Source: Actinomycetota bacterium (GTDB lineage Bacteria > Actinomycetota > Thermoleophilia > Solirubrobacterales > Solirubrobacteraceae). From it: 64,000 nt of DNA. The stretch covers positions 1-64,000 of the forward strand of contig WLOQ01000009.1 of NCBI GenBank assembly GCA_009699245.1. Direction: 5' to 3'. Shown piece after piece: positions 1 through 7,958 of this stretch (the first letter of the stretch is position 1; each line of letters opens with the position of its first letter). A model generated the notes under the pieces. The model saw only the letters and a program-made list of their open reading frames with translations. It was not told the DNA's origin and did not search any database. A program made the translations under genes and the position numbers.

Positions 1-459
1 CTGATCGACAAGCTCGACGATCTCATCCACAACGCCAAGCCGGTGCCGCTCACCGACCAGGTACGCGTGGACAAAGAGGAGATCTACGACATCCTCGATC
101 AGATGCGCGCCACGATCCCCGAGGAGATCAAGCAGGCGCGCTGGATCGTCAAGGAGCGCCAGGAGATGCTCGCCGAGGCCAAGCGCGAGGCGGAGCGGAT
201 CATCAAGGAGGCGCGCGAGCGTCAGGAGCAGCTGATTTCCCAGGAGGAGGTCATCCGCCAGGCCGAGCGCAGCGCCGAGGACATCGTCGAAGACGCCCGT
301 GCCCGCGAGCGCGAGATCCGGCTCGGCGCCGAGGACTACGCCGATGAGATTCTCGGCACGCTCGAGGTCAACCTCACGAAGTTCATCGCGGCGGTCCAGC
401 GCGGCCGCGATCGCCTCGCCGGCGAGGGCGACGCGCCCGAGTCCGGCTCCGGCCGCTGA
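1..459 (+). CDS. Coiled-coil protein (5' partial), F0 subunit b-like
   Basis: The frame is open from base 1, so the gene begins before the window; a GTG at 43 is internal and probably not the true start. The visible 152 residues are charged and helical, with the segment VRVDKEEIYDILDQMR followed by a long coiled coil rich in E, K, R and A (about residues 30-110) and a short disordered Gly/Ser end. Such proteins are often labelled ATP synthase subunit b-like or DivIVA-like, and in actinobacteria they commonly lie just before the DUF177-rpmF pair. No membrane segment is seen in this part. A role in cell-envelope or division scaffolding is only inferred. Confidence 0.75.
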   Translation: MIDKLDDLIHNAKPVPLTDQVRVDKEEIYDILDQMRATIPEEIKQARWIVKERQEMLAEAKREAERIIKEARERQEQLISQEEVIRQAERSAEDIVEDARAREREIRLGAEDYADEILGTLEVNLTKFIAAVQRGRDRLAGEGDAPESGSGR

Positions 460-491
460 GCGCGCCCGGCGCGGATCGCCGATTCGTTCTG

Positions 492-497
492 TAGCGT
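492..497 (+). promoter_or_regulatory. Possible -10 box (TAGCGT) for the RCC1 gene
   Basis: TAGCGT fits the TANNNT pattern seen before many genes here. It lies 49 nt before the ATG at 547, so this transcript would have a leader; AAAGGA at 532-537 could serve as ribosome binding site. No clear -35 is visible. Confidence 0.3.
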
Positions 498-546
498 TTC
501 GTCAGCGTTCCGCGTCACGCGGCGTCCCGGTCAAAGGATTGAGTTC

Positions 547-3398
547 ATGCCGCACGCGTTCATGCCGTCTTTCGGTGCTCTTCGGCGCAAGTCCCTCGTG
601 CCACTCGCGCTGCTGGCGGCGCTCGCGCTGGCTTCGCCTGCCACTGCCGGTGCGGCGAACGTGGATGCGCAGATCAGCGCTGGGGCCTACCACACGTGTG
701 CGCTGGCGCCCGCGGGTACCGTCAGCTGTGGGGGAGCGATGCCGACGGCCAGCTCGGCGACGGTGGTGCGACGATCGGCTGGAGCGCCGTCCCCGTCCCG
801 GTGCCGGGCCTTTCCGGCGTAACCCAGATCAGCGCCGGCGGCGATCACACCTGCGCCCTGCTCGCGAACGCCACCGTGAAGTGCTGGGGGAGCAACGCCG
901 ATGGTCAGTTGGGGAACGGACTGAACCTCAGCAGCGACGTCCCCGTCGTCGTCGGGGCGCCTGCGCTTTCGGGCGTGACGCAGGTCAGCGGCGGCGATGA
1001 TCACACCTGCGCGCTGCTGGTGGACCGGACCGTCAGGTGCTGGGGGAAGAACTCCGATGGGCAGCTCGGGAACAGCTCGACGTCGCCCAGCAACCTCCCG
1101 GTGCAGGTCACCGACCTCACGGACGCGCTGCAGGTCGACGCCGGCGGGCTGCACTCGTGTGCGCTGCGCAGCGCCGGCTCGGTCGTGTGCTGGGGGGGCA
1201 ACGGCGATGGCCAGCTCGGCGACGGCGTTTCGCTGGTCGACCAGGATCACCCCGTCGCGGTCTCCGGCGTCACGGGGGCCACGCAGGTGAGCCTTGGATA
1301 CACCCACTCTTGTGCGCTGGTCGCCGCCGGGAAGGTTCTCTGCTGGGGTTCGGACTCCAGCGGGAAGCTCGGGAACGGCGCCGGCACGGACAGCAATGTC
1401 GCGGGCGAGGTCTCAGACCTCTCCGGCGCGACGCAGATCAGCCTCGGGTATTACCACTCCTGTGCGCTGGTCGCCGGCGGCGCGGCGAAGTGCTGGGGCG
1501 AAAACGACTATGGCCAGCTTGGGGACGGGAGCATCGTCTCCCGCGAGACCCCGGTCGCGGCCTCCGGGATCTCGGGCGCGGTGCAGATCAGCGCCGGGGA
1601 GTCCCACTCCTGCGCGCTCAACGCCGGCGGAACGGTGAAATGCTGGGGAGCCAACTACAGCGGGCAGGTGGGGGACGGTCTCCCCGGGAGGCGCTCCACC
1701 GCGTTCACGGTGCCCGGGATCTCCGGCGCGCTTGAGGTCGCCGCGGGGAGTAGCCACACCTGCGCGCGCTTCTCCGGTGGCACCGTGGAGTGCTGGGGGA
1801 GCAACAGCAAGGGGGAGCCTGGGGATGGCACGACCACCGACCGCTCGGTCCCGGTGACCGTGCAGGGCCTCACCGGCGTCACACAGCTGAGCCTTGGGAC
1901 CAGGTACTCCTGCGCCTTGATGACCGACGGGCACGTGAAGTGCTGGGGAGGGAACGCGGATGGGCAGCTCGGGGACGGCTCGACCTTCTCCCCCAGCTCG
2001 GTGCCGGTGACGGTCGCCGGCATCACCACCGCGACACAGGTGAGCGCCGGGACGCAAAGAGCGTGCGCGAGACTCGCCAGCGGAAAGGTGATGTGCTGGG
2101 GGAGCAGCAACAGCGGCGGGCTCGGGGCAGGCCCGGGGCTCACCGGCGGGATCAACACGCCGGTCGAGGTGCTCTCGCTGACCGATGCCGTTCAGGTCAA
2201 CGTCGACTACTTCCACGCATGCGCCACGCGCTCGGGCGGGACGGTCTCGTGCTGGGGCTATGACGGGCTCTACGGGTCGCTCGGGCAGGGAAACGTCGGG
2301 TATTTCACGAACGCGCCGGGCGCCGACGTGAGCGGGCTCTCCACGGCGGCCGAGGTCGGCGCCGGCTCGCTCTTCACCTGCGCGCGGCGCATCGCGGGGA
2401 CGGTCGCATGTTGGGGCTACAACGAATTGGGCCAGCTCGGGAGCGGCGTCAACTCGCAGAAGAGCTTCACCCCGCTGGAGGTCTCCGGGCTTTCGGACGC
2501 GTCGGCCCTGGCCGTAGGCGACAACGCGAGCTGCGCGCTGCGCGGCGGCGGGAGCGTGGTCTGCTGGGGATCGGGCTACGGCGGGCAGCTCGGGGACGGC
2601 ACGTACACCGACAGCAACGTCCCCCGCGCGGTCGCTGGGCTTTCGGGCGTGGAGCAGATCTCCGCCAGCGGCCATGTATGCGCACGGAGAACGGGCGGGA
2701 CGGTCTCATGCTGGGGCGATGACTCCTACGGACAGCTCGGTGACGGCGGCGCAGATGCCCGCACGACGCCGGTGACGGTGCTCGGCCTGGTCCTCACCGC
2801 CAAGCCCGGAGCGCCAGGCGTCCCTTCGGTCGTCGCGGGCAACGCGCAGGCGACCGTCTCGTGGGCGGCGCCCGCCTCTAACGGTGGTTCCGCGATCAGC
2901 TCCTACACGGTGACCGCGAGCCCGGGCGGGGCGACGTGCAGCACGGCGACGCTCTCCTGCACGGTCAAGGGGCTGCGCAACGGCACCGCGTACACCTTCA
3001 CGGTGATCGCCGCGAACGAGGCCGGCTCCGGGCCGGCGTCGGCGGCCTCGGCGCCGGCGACCCCGGGCACGGCGCGTGCCGTCTTCGGCACCCTGCCAAG
3101 CGGCAAGGTCGGGTCGGCCCGCACGCTGACGGTGCCGCTGCGCTGCCCGAAGGCCAGCATCCGCTCCTGCACGGGCTCGCTGACGCTCGAGCGGGTCGGT
3201 GCCCGCGGCAAGGTCACGGTGCTCGCGAAGGTCTCCTACCGCGCAGGCGCGGGCAAGACGGTCAAGGTGAAGCTGCGGCTCACCGCTGCCGGCCGCCGGC
3301 TGCTGGCCGGCCAGCAGCGACTGCAGGCGAGGCTCACGCTGCGCGACGGCTCCCGCAAGGTCCTCGGGCGCAAGCCGATCACCCTGCGCCGCCGCTGA
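547..3398 (+). CDS. Secreted RCC1-repeat/FN3 protein, interrupted by a frameshift
   Basis: The N-terminus has a signal peptide (basic MPHAFMPSFGALRRK, then a hydrophobic Leu/Ala stretch ending near SPATAGA). Then come 14 RCC1-type repeats of about 50 residues, each with a cysteine pair (xxxHTCAL ... CWG) and a GQLGDG turn, predicting a secreted beta-propeller. A fibronectin type III domain and a basic beta-rich C-terminal domain follow. The frame breaks at about base 729: the first repeat reads SC then loses frame, while the next frame resumes at WGSDADGQLGDG. Other repeats carry TGCTGGGGG; here it is TGTGGGGG, which is exactly the loss of one C. It could be a sequencing error or a real null allele. 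Function unknown; surface adhesion or protein binding is a guess. Confidence 0.8.
664..2790 (+). repeat. Tandem ~150-bp RCC1-coding repeats (14 copies)
   Basis: The repeated unit encodes about 50 residues with the order QISAG-HTCAL-CWG-GQLGDG-VPV-GLSG. Copies are diverged at DNA level, but short blocks such as TGCTGGGG and CAGCTCGG recur in each. Such arrays can recombine or be mis-assembled. Confidence 0.85.
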
Positions 3399-3502
3399 GG
3401 CCGCCCCTCTGCAACAGTGCTCTTCGGCGTGGGCCTCCCGCATGTAAGGTCGTGCCAACGGGCGCCGAATCGACGGAGCCCAACCCCATTGGAGGTCGCA
3501 CC

Positions 3503-3787
3503 ATGTCCTACCTGCTCACACATTTCTGGCCGGGCGCCACTGAGGAGCAGTACCGCACGACGATGGCGGCTGTTCATCCGGACGGCGGGGCGGGGCTTCC
3601 GCCCGGGCAGCTCCACCATGCCGCCGCGCACACCGAGGACGGCATCGTGATCATCGCTGTCTGGGACTCGAAGGAGAGCTCGGACCGCTTCGTCTCCGAC
3701 ACGCTGCTGCCGTCGATGCCGGCCGACGGCTTCCAGGGTCAGCCCGAGGAGCGGGCGGCGACGATCTTCAACAGCATCGCGATCTAG
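3503..3787 (+). CDS. Small alpha/beta protein, possibly monooxygenase-like (ABM/Dabb) fold
   Basis: This encodes 94 residues starting MSYLLTHFWPGATEEQYR. GGAGG at 3491-3495 is well placed before the ATG. The pattern (beta strand, helix with EEQYR, acid/Gly loop, strand GIVIIAVWDSKESSDRF, terminal helix) resembles the ferredoxin-like fold of antibiotic-biosynthesis-monooxygenase and Dabb proteins, but no catalytic residue can be named. It converges with the next gene; the two share the stop palindrome CTAG at 3784-3787. A TAAGGT box at 3445-3450 may be its promoter. Function unknown. Confidence 0.75.
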   Translation: MSYLLTHFWPGATEEQYRTTMAAVHPDGGAGLPPGQLHHAAAHTEDGIVIIAVWDSKESSDRFVSDTLLPSMPADGFQGQPEERAATIFNSIAI

Positions 3788-5103
3788 GCGCCTGGGGCAT
3801 CGATTCCGGGCGGCGCATCGGCGTCGCCCGGACGTGCCAGCAGCGCGATCTCGTCGAGCTGGTCGCGTACGGCCTTCGCCATCCCCTCGACAGCCTCCGA
3901 CGACTTGCCGATCTGGTTGCGGGCGGCCGTCAGCCCGCTCTTGATCGCCTTGACCTGGCCGAGCAACTCGACGGCGCGGGCCGCGGCCTCTTCGATCGCC
4001 GCCGCGTCGATCCCGTCGTGCTCGCCGCGGGCCATCAGGACGCGGGCCCGCGCGAGCGCGTACGCCGTCTCCAGCGCGAGCGTCGAGCCGTCCTCGGGGT
4101 CGAAGGTGACGACCAGCTTGTCGCCGTGCAGCTCGCGCAGCGGGCTCATGCCCGCCGGGATCCGCTCGTCGGACGGGACGACAAGTACCGCGTAGCCGGC
4201 GCTGCGCTGCTCGCGCGCGGCGTCCAGGGTGCGCACCGTCTCCGGCATGCTCAGGCGTGAGGTCTTCATCTCGAAGGCGATCCGACCGCGTGGCGGGCCG
4301 GCCTGCGCGTCGACGTCCACAACGACGTCGCCCTTCTTGCCGCCGCCCTCTGTGGCGTCACCGACCTGCTCTGCGAGGTCACCGCGGCCCTGGGCGATCC
4401 GCGTCAGCGCCTCCGCGACCTGCTCCTCGTAGGTGCGGCCCTTGGCGGTGCCGCGCTCGGCCTCCTCGGCGACGGCCTGGTCCTTCTCCTGCTCGGCCTT
4501 CAGCGCCGCGATCTCCGAGCGCATGGCCGTCATCGTCCGCGTCATCTCCAGCAGCTGGCGCTGCTGCGCGGCCGAGGCGTTGGTGATCGCCTCGGTGGCG
4601 GAGCGCTGGAACTGCCCGAGGGGGTTGCTGGCCTCGTCGGCGGAGCTGAACTGCTTGAGCAGGGCCTCGCGGTGGCTCTTGAGAAGCTCGTTGACGAGCG
4701 CGGAGACCTGATGCTGCACAGCGGCCGTGGATTCCGCGCCGAAGTGGCGCTCCATGAGCTTCGGCAGCAGGCCCGACTCGGTGCCGAAGGCAGCGTCAAT
4801 GCTCGCGGTCAGCGCCGTAGCGGCGGACTGCGCCTGCTCGCCGAAGCGCGCTTCGAGCTCGCGAGCCTGACGCTCGAACTCCGCCTTGACGAAGTCGGTG
4901 TCGGCGGCGGTCTGCTCGCGGTCGAGGACGCGCGCGCCGATCTCGATCGCCTGGTGGATGAGTGGCGCGACGTCATCTCCCGCCCGCTCGCGCTCACCGG
5001 CGAGGCGCACCGTGGTGGGGTCGGTGATGGTCAGGGCGTCGACGCGCAGGCGGTCTCCGACGAGTGCGACGCGGTCTGGATGAAGGGGAGTTGCGGCTTC
5101 CAT
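3784..5103 (-). CDS. Coiled-coil protein with PD-(D/E)XK-like (DUF2130/RmuC-like) C-terminal domain
   Basis: This encodes 439 residues from MEAATPLHPDRV. The N-terminal half is helical, with long coiled coils (about residues 60-210, ending in LKAEQEKDQAVAEEAERG). Then comes a compact domain: GRTYEEQVAEAL, GGKKGDVVVDV, then RIAFEMKTSRLSMPE. The order E, GD, then E-x-K fits a restriction-endonuclease-like core as in RmuC/DUF2130 proteins. A second helical segment ends the protein. The ATG at 5103 was chosen because a TACCCT box (minus strand) lies 14 nt before it; an upstream in-frame ATG at 5181 would overlap the start of the divergent gene. Nuclease activity is inferred from motifs only. Confidence 0.75.
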   Translation of the reverse strand: MEAATPLHPDRVALVGDRLRVDALTITDPTTVRLAGERERAGDDVAPLIHQAIEIGARVLDREQTAADTDFVKAEFERQARELEARFGEQAQSAATALTASIDAAFGTESGLLPKLMERHFGAESTAAVQHQVSALVNELLKSHREALLKQFSSADEASNPLGQFQRSATEAITNASAAQQRQLLEMTRTMTAMRSEIAALKAEQEKDQAVAEEAERGTAKGRTYEEQVAEALTRIAQGRGDLAEQVGDATEGGGKKGDVVVDVDAQAGPPRGRIAFEMKTSRLSMPETVRTLDAAREQRSAGYAVLVVPSDERIPAGMSPLRELHGDKLVVTFDPEDGSTLALETAYALARARVLMARGEHDGIDAAAIEEAAARAVELLGQVKAIKSGLTAARNQIGKSSEAVEGMAKAVRDQLDEIALLARPGDADAPPGIDAPGA

Positions 5104-5117
5104 GATGATCGTGTCGC

Positions 5118-5123
5118 AGGGTA
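5118..5123 (-). promoter_or_regulatory. -10 box (TACCCT) for the 5103 gene
   Basis: On the minus strand TACCCT is followed by 14 nt and then ATG, giving a leader of about 8 nt. It lies inside the longer possible frame, arguing for the shorter start. Confidence 0.45.
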
Positions 5124-5171
5124 CGCGTGCGATCTGACGGACCGCACGCGAACCTGCGTCCCGTCTCGTCG

Positions 5172-5177
5172 TACTCT
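5172..5177 (+). promoter_or_regulatory. -10 box (TACTCT), leaderless, for DUF177
   Basis: TACTCT ends 8 nt before ATG 5186 and only 2 nt before the alternative ATG 5180. This spacing supports 5186 as the start and a leaderless transcript. Confidence 0.55.
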
Positions 5178-5185
5178 GCATGCAG

Positions 5186-5707
5186 ATGCCTGCGCGAGCC
5201 GATGACTTCGACCTGGGCCGCCTGCAGATGAAGGCGGGAGAGGGGCGCCGCCTCGAGCTCGAGGTGGACCTCGGTGAACTGCGCCTCGCCGATGACGACT
5301 ATCGCCCTGAGCCGCAGGTCGTTCCGGTCCAGCTCGACCTCTCGCGAACCACGGGAAGTGGCTGGGCGCTGCGGCTGCGCACGCGCGCCGCGCTGCAGGG
5401 TCCGTGCATGCGCTGCCTGGGGCCCGCCTCGTCGGTCGTCGAGATCGACGCGCGCGAGATCGACCAGCCGGGAGCAGGCGAGGAGCTCCAGTCGCCCTAC
5501 ATCGAGGGCGAGGTGCTCACCCTGCGTGACTGGGCGCATGACGCCTTCGTGCTGGCCGTGCCCGCGGCGGTGCTCTGCCGCCCGGACTGCGCCGGCCTGT
5601 GCCCGCGATGCGGCGCCGATCTGAACGCCGATCCCGGGCACAGCCACGAGGCCGAGGTCGACCCACGCTGGGCGAAGCTCGGCGAGCTGCGCTTCGACGC
5701 CGACTGA
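5186..5707 (+). CDS. DUF177 (YceD-like) protein
   Basis: This encodes 173 residues beginning MPARADDFDLGRLQM. The DUF177 pattern is present: an N-terminal beta region, a CMRCL cysteine pair in the middle (GPCMRCLGPASSV), an acidic loop, then the late motif CRPDCAGLCPRCGADLN with four cysteines that could bind zinc. DUF177 genes almost always sit directly before rpmF, as here; plant and bacterial members have been linked to 23S rRNA metabolism and accumulation. The start was set by the leaderless promoter. Probably cotranscribed with rpmF, although rpmF also has its own -10 box. Confidence 0.9.
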   Translation: MPARADDFDLGRLQMKAGEGRRLELEVDLGELRLADDDYRPEPQVVPVQLDLSRTTGSGWALRLRTRAALQGPCMRCLGPASSVVEIDAREIDQPGAGEELQSPYIEGEVLTLRDWAHDAFVLAVPAAVLCRPDCAGLCPRCGADLNADPGHSHEAEVDPRWAKLGELRFDAD

Positions 5708-5748
5708 CGCGCGCCGAGACCGGGCGGCGCCGTCCCGCCGCGACCCGC

Positions 5749-5754
5749 TACTCT
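5749..5754 (+). promoter_or_regulatory. -10 box (TACTCT) before rpmF
   Basis: TACTCT ends 10 nt before the rpmF ATG, predicting a leader of 0-4 nt. No Shine-Dalgarno lies between. Confidence 0.5.
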
Positions 5755-5764
5755 GACCAGTCTC

Positions 5765-5968
5765 ATGGCCGTCCCGAAGCAACGTCAGTCGCACTCGCGC
5801 ACCACCAAGCGCCGGTCGACCCACAAGATCTCCGCCCCCACGTACAACGCGTGCCCGCAGTGCCACAGCCCTCGGCTGCCGCACCGTGTGTGCCCGACGT
5901 GCGGGACGTACGCTGGCCGTGAGGTCGTGCACATGCACGACCACCACGATCACGATCACGACCACTAA
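5765..5968 (+). CDS. rpmF: 50S ribosomal protein L32
   Basis: This encodes 67 residues starting MAVPKQRQSHSRTTKRRS, the classical L32 start. The zinc-binding CPQC and CPTC pairs mark the zinc-containing paralogue type. L32 binds near the peptidyl-transferase end of the large subunit. Oddly, the protein ends in HMHDHHDHDHDH, an alternating His/Asp tail that ordinary L32 proteins (about 57-60 residues) lack. It sits between DUF177 and plsX, the usual L32 context. Confidence 0.97.
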   Translation: MAVPKQRQSHSRTTKRRSTHKISAPTYNACPQCHSPRLPHRVCPTCGTYAGREVVHMHDHHDHDHDH

Positions 5969-5983
5969 CTCGCCCCTGGCGCG

Positions 5984-6997
5984 ATGAGCGTCACGGTCGC
6001 TGTCGACACCGCCGGTGCGGACCTCGGTCCGCGCGAGGTGGCTGAGGGTGCGGCGATCGCAGCCGCCCGCGGTGTGCGGGTCATCCTCTTCGGATCGGCC
6101 GCCGAGATCGGCACCGTGCCGGCCGGCGTCGAGGTCGTCGACGCGCCCGTCTCGATCGCGAAGGCGCATGATCCTGCGCGCGCCGTGCGCGCAACACCGG
6201 ACGCCTCGATTGTCCAGGCCGCCAAGGCGGTCGCGGCCGGGGACGCCGACGCGCTCGTCAGCGGTGGTTCCACGGGCGCTGCGCTCGCCGCCGGACTCTT
6301 CGAGATCCGCCGCGCGCCCGGCATCTATCGCCCGGCCCTGGCGCTCCCCATCCCGGTGCCCGGAGCCCCGGTGACGCTCGTCGATGTCGGGGCGAACACG
6401 GACGCTCGCAGCGAGCACCTCGTGCAGTTCGCCTACATGGGCGCGGCGCTCGCCCAGACGGTGCTCGGCGTGGCGCGCCCACGCGTCGCCCTCCTCTCCA
6501 ACGGGGAGGAGGCGAGCAAGGGCACCGAGGCGGTCGTGGCTGCGCACCGCGAGCTCGCCGGTCGCGAGGGACAGGCCGGCCGCACCCTCGAGTTCATCGG
6601 GAATGTCGAGGGGCATGACCTGACCGCAGGTGTCGCCGACGTCGTCGTCTGCGACGGGTTCACCGGCAACATCGCGCTGAAGATCCTCGAAGGAACCTCG
6701 TCGATGCTGCTCGGCGCAGTGCGCGACGCTGCGGCGTCGAGTCCCCGCGCCACGCTCGGTGGGCTGCTGCTGCGGCCGTCGCTGCGCCGGCTGCGCGATG
6801 AGATCGACCCGGAGGGCCCGGGCGGCGCCTACCTGCTCGGATTGCGGCGCCTCGGCGTCGTCCCGCACGGCCGCTTCACCCGTCACGGCTTCTCGCAGGC
6901 GATCCTGCTCGCGGCCCGTGGGGTCACGGGAGACATCGTCGGGACCACCCATGCGGCGCTCGAGGCCGGCGGCGCCCTGCGTCGCAGGCCCGCGTAG
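5984..6997 (+). CDS. plsX: Phosphate acyltransferase PlsX
   Basis: This encodes 337 residues, the usual PlsX length. It transfers the acyl group from acyl-ACP to phosphate, giving acyl-phosphate for phospholipid synthesis. Family segments are visible: GADALVSGGSTGAAL-type Gly/Ser loop (here DALVSGGSTGAALAAG), VTLVDVGAN, EEASKGTEAV, FIGNVEGHD and VVCDGFTGNIALK. The start begins MSVTVAVDTAGADLGPRE, slightly diverged from the common DxMGGDxGP (Thr and Ala replace Met and Gly). It lies 15 nt after rpmF and upstream of acpP, the standard rpmF-plsX-acpP arrangement. Confidence 0.95.
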   Translation: MSVTVAVDTAGADLGPREVAEGAAIAAARGVRVILFGSAAEIGTVPAGVEVVDAPVSIAKAHDPARAVRATPDASIVQAAKAVAAGDADALVSGGSTGAALAAGLFEIRRAPGIYRPALALPIPVPGAPVTLVDVGANTDARSEHLVQFAYMGAALAQTVLGVARPRVALLSNGEEASKGTEAVVAAHRELAGREGQAGRTLEFIGNVEGHDLTAGVADVVVCDGFTGNIALKILEGTSSMLLGAVRDAAASSPRATLGGLLLRPSLRRLRDEIDPEGPGGAYLLGLRRLGVVPHGRFTRHGFSQAILLAARGVTGDIVGTTHAALEAGGALRRRPA

Positions 6998-7015
6998 CCC
7001 GTCCGACGCTGTCTC

Positions 7016-7021
7016 TAGCGT
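7016..7021 (+). promoter_or_regulatory. -10 box (TAGCGT), leaderless, for acpP
   Basis: TAGCGT ends 9 nt before ATG 7031, with no Shine-Dalgarno between. acpP may thus be transcribed separately from plsX. Confidence 0.5.
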
Positions 7022-7030
7022 GCCGCACCG

Positions 7031-7282
7031 ATGACCCGTGCAGAGGTGCTCAACCTGATCGCCACCCATCTCGGTGATGAGCTCGATCTCGATCCCTCCG
7101 TGATCACCGAGGAGTCGAGCTTCCGCGAGGACCTCGAGGCCGATTCGCTCGACCTCTACACGCTCGTGCAGGAGCTCGAGGACACGTACGGCGTGACGAT
7201 GTCCGACGAGCAGGCCGCCCGCATCACGACCGTCGGGCAGGCCGTCGACTTCGTCATCTCCCAGGCCCCCGGCGCGCCCTGA
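7031..7282 (+). CDS. acpP: Acyl carrier protein
   Basis: This encodes 83 acidic residues with the phosphopantetheine site DLEADSLDLYTLV, where the Ser of DSL carries the prosthetic group. It carries growing acyl chains in fatty-acid synthesis and supplies PlsX. The length and four-helix pattern are typical. In the site the more common DSLD-x-V-E-L/M is DSLDLYTLVQELE. It is followed almost immediately, in the same reading frame after its TGA, by rnc. Confidence 0.95.
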   Translation: MTRAEVLNLIATHLGDELDLDPSVITEESSFREDLEADSLDLYTLVQELEDTYGVTMSDEQAARITTVGQAVDFVISQAPGAP

Positions 7283-7327
7283 GCCCTGCGACAGCTCAGC
7301 GATCTTCTCGACGAGCTGCCGGAGGAG

Positions 7328-7957
7328 TTGTACCGGCAGGTCTTCACGCACGCCTCCTGGAGCGACCGGCACGAGGACACCTACGTGCGCCTCGCCTTCC
7401 TGGGCGACAGCGTTCTGGGCCTCGCGATCTCGGCGCACATCTATCCCCGGCTCGAGGCCGAGCGGTACGGGGCCGGACGGCTGACGGTGATCCGTGCGCA
7501 GACGGTGTCCGGCACGGCGTGCCGCGAGGCCGGCGAGCGCCTCGGTGTCCCGGAGCGCCTGCGTCAGGCGGCACCGGACGGGTCGGTCCTGCCGGACACG
7601 GTGATGACGCGGCGGGTGCTGTCGTCCGTCGTGGAGGCGGTGATCGGCGCATGCTTCCTGCACGCCGGCTACGAGCGCACGGCGGCGGCGGTCGTCGAGG
7701 CCTTCGAGCCGGAGATGCTCCATGCGCTCGACCATCCGATCGACTTCAAGTCCGCACTCCAGGAGCGCCTCGCACAGCGGTCCGCGCTCGTCGCCTACGA
7801 GGTGACGCTCGAACTCGGTCCGCCGCACGAGCGCACCTTCGAGGTCCGCGCGATGGTCGACGGGGTGGAGGTCGGGAAGGGGTCGGGCCGTTCGAAGAAG
7901 GCAGCCGAGCAGGTGGCCGCGCAACGGGCGCTCGAAGCGCTCGAGGAGGAGTCGTGA
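7328..7957 (+). CDS. rnc: RNase III-family protein with altered active site
   Basis: The RNase III domain (VFTHASW, RLAFLGDSVLGLAI, VVEAVIGACFL) is followed by a dsRNA-binding domain (about the last 70 residues, ending GSGRSKKAAEQVAAQRALEAL). Family members cleave double-stranded rRNA precursors. Against E. coli numbering, D45 (FLGDS) and E117 (VVEAV) are kept, but E38 is Val, E41 is Ala, E65 is Ala and D114 is Ser, so the usual metal site is incomplete. TTG 7328 is the first conventional start; family-like residues (LRQLSDLLDELPEELYRQ) extend back to a CTG at 7286, just after the acpP stop, so a CTG start there is likely. Sits between acpP and smc as usual. Confidence 0.88.
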   Translation: MYRQVFTHASWSDRHEDTYVRLAFLGDSVLGLAISAHIYPRLEAERYGAGRLTVIRAQTVSGTACREAGERLGVPERLRQAAPDGSVLPDTVMTRRVLSSVVEAVIGACFLHAGYERTAAAVVEAFEPEMLHALDHPIDFKSALQERLAQRSALVAYEVTLELGPPHERTFEVRAMVDGVEVGKGSGRSKKAAEQVAAQRALEALEEES

Positions 7958-7958
7958 C

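Noticed and set aside
724-740. Programmed frameshift at the G-run of the RCC1 gene
   Set aside because: The G-run has the same length as in intact repeats; a lost C explains the shift fully, and no slippery heptamer or following structure is evident.
664-2790. CRISPR-like repeat array
   Set aside because: The repeats are about 150 bp, diverged and protein-coding; they encode RCC1 blades.
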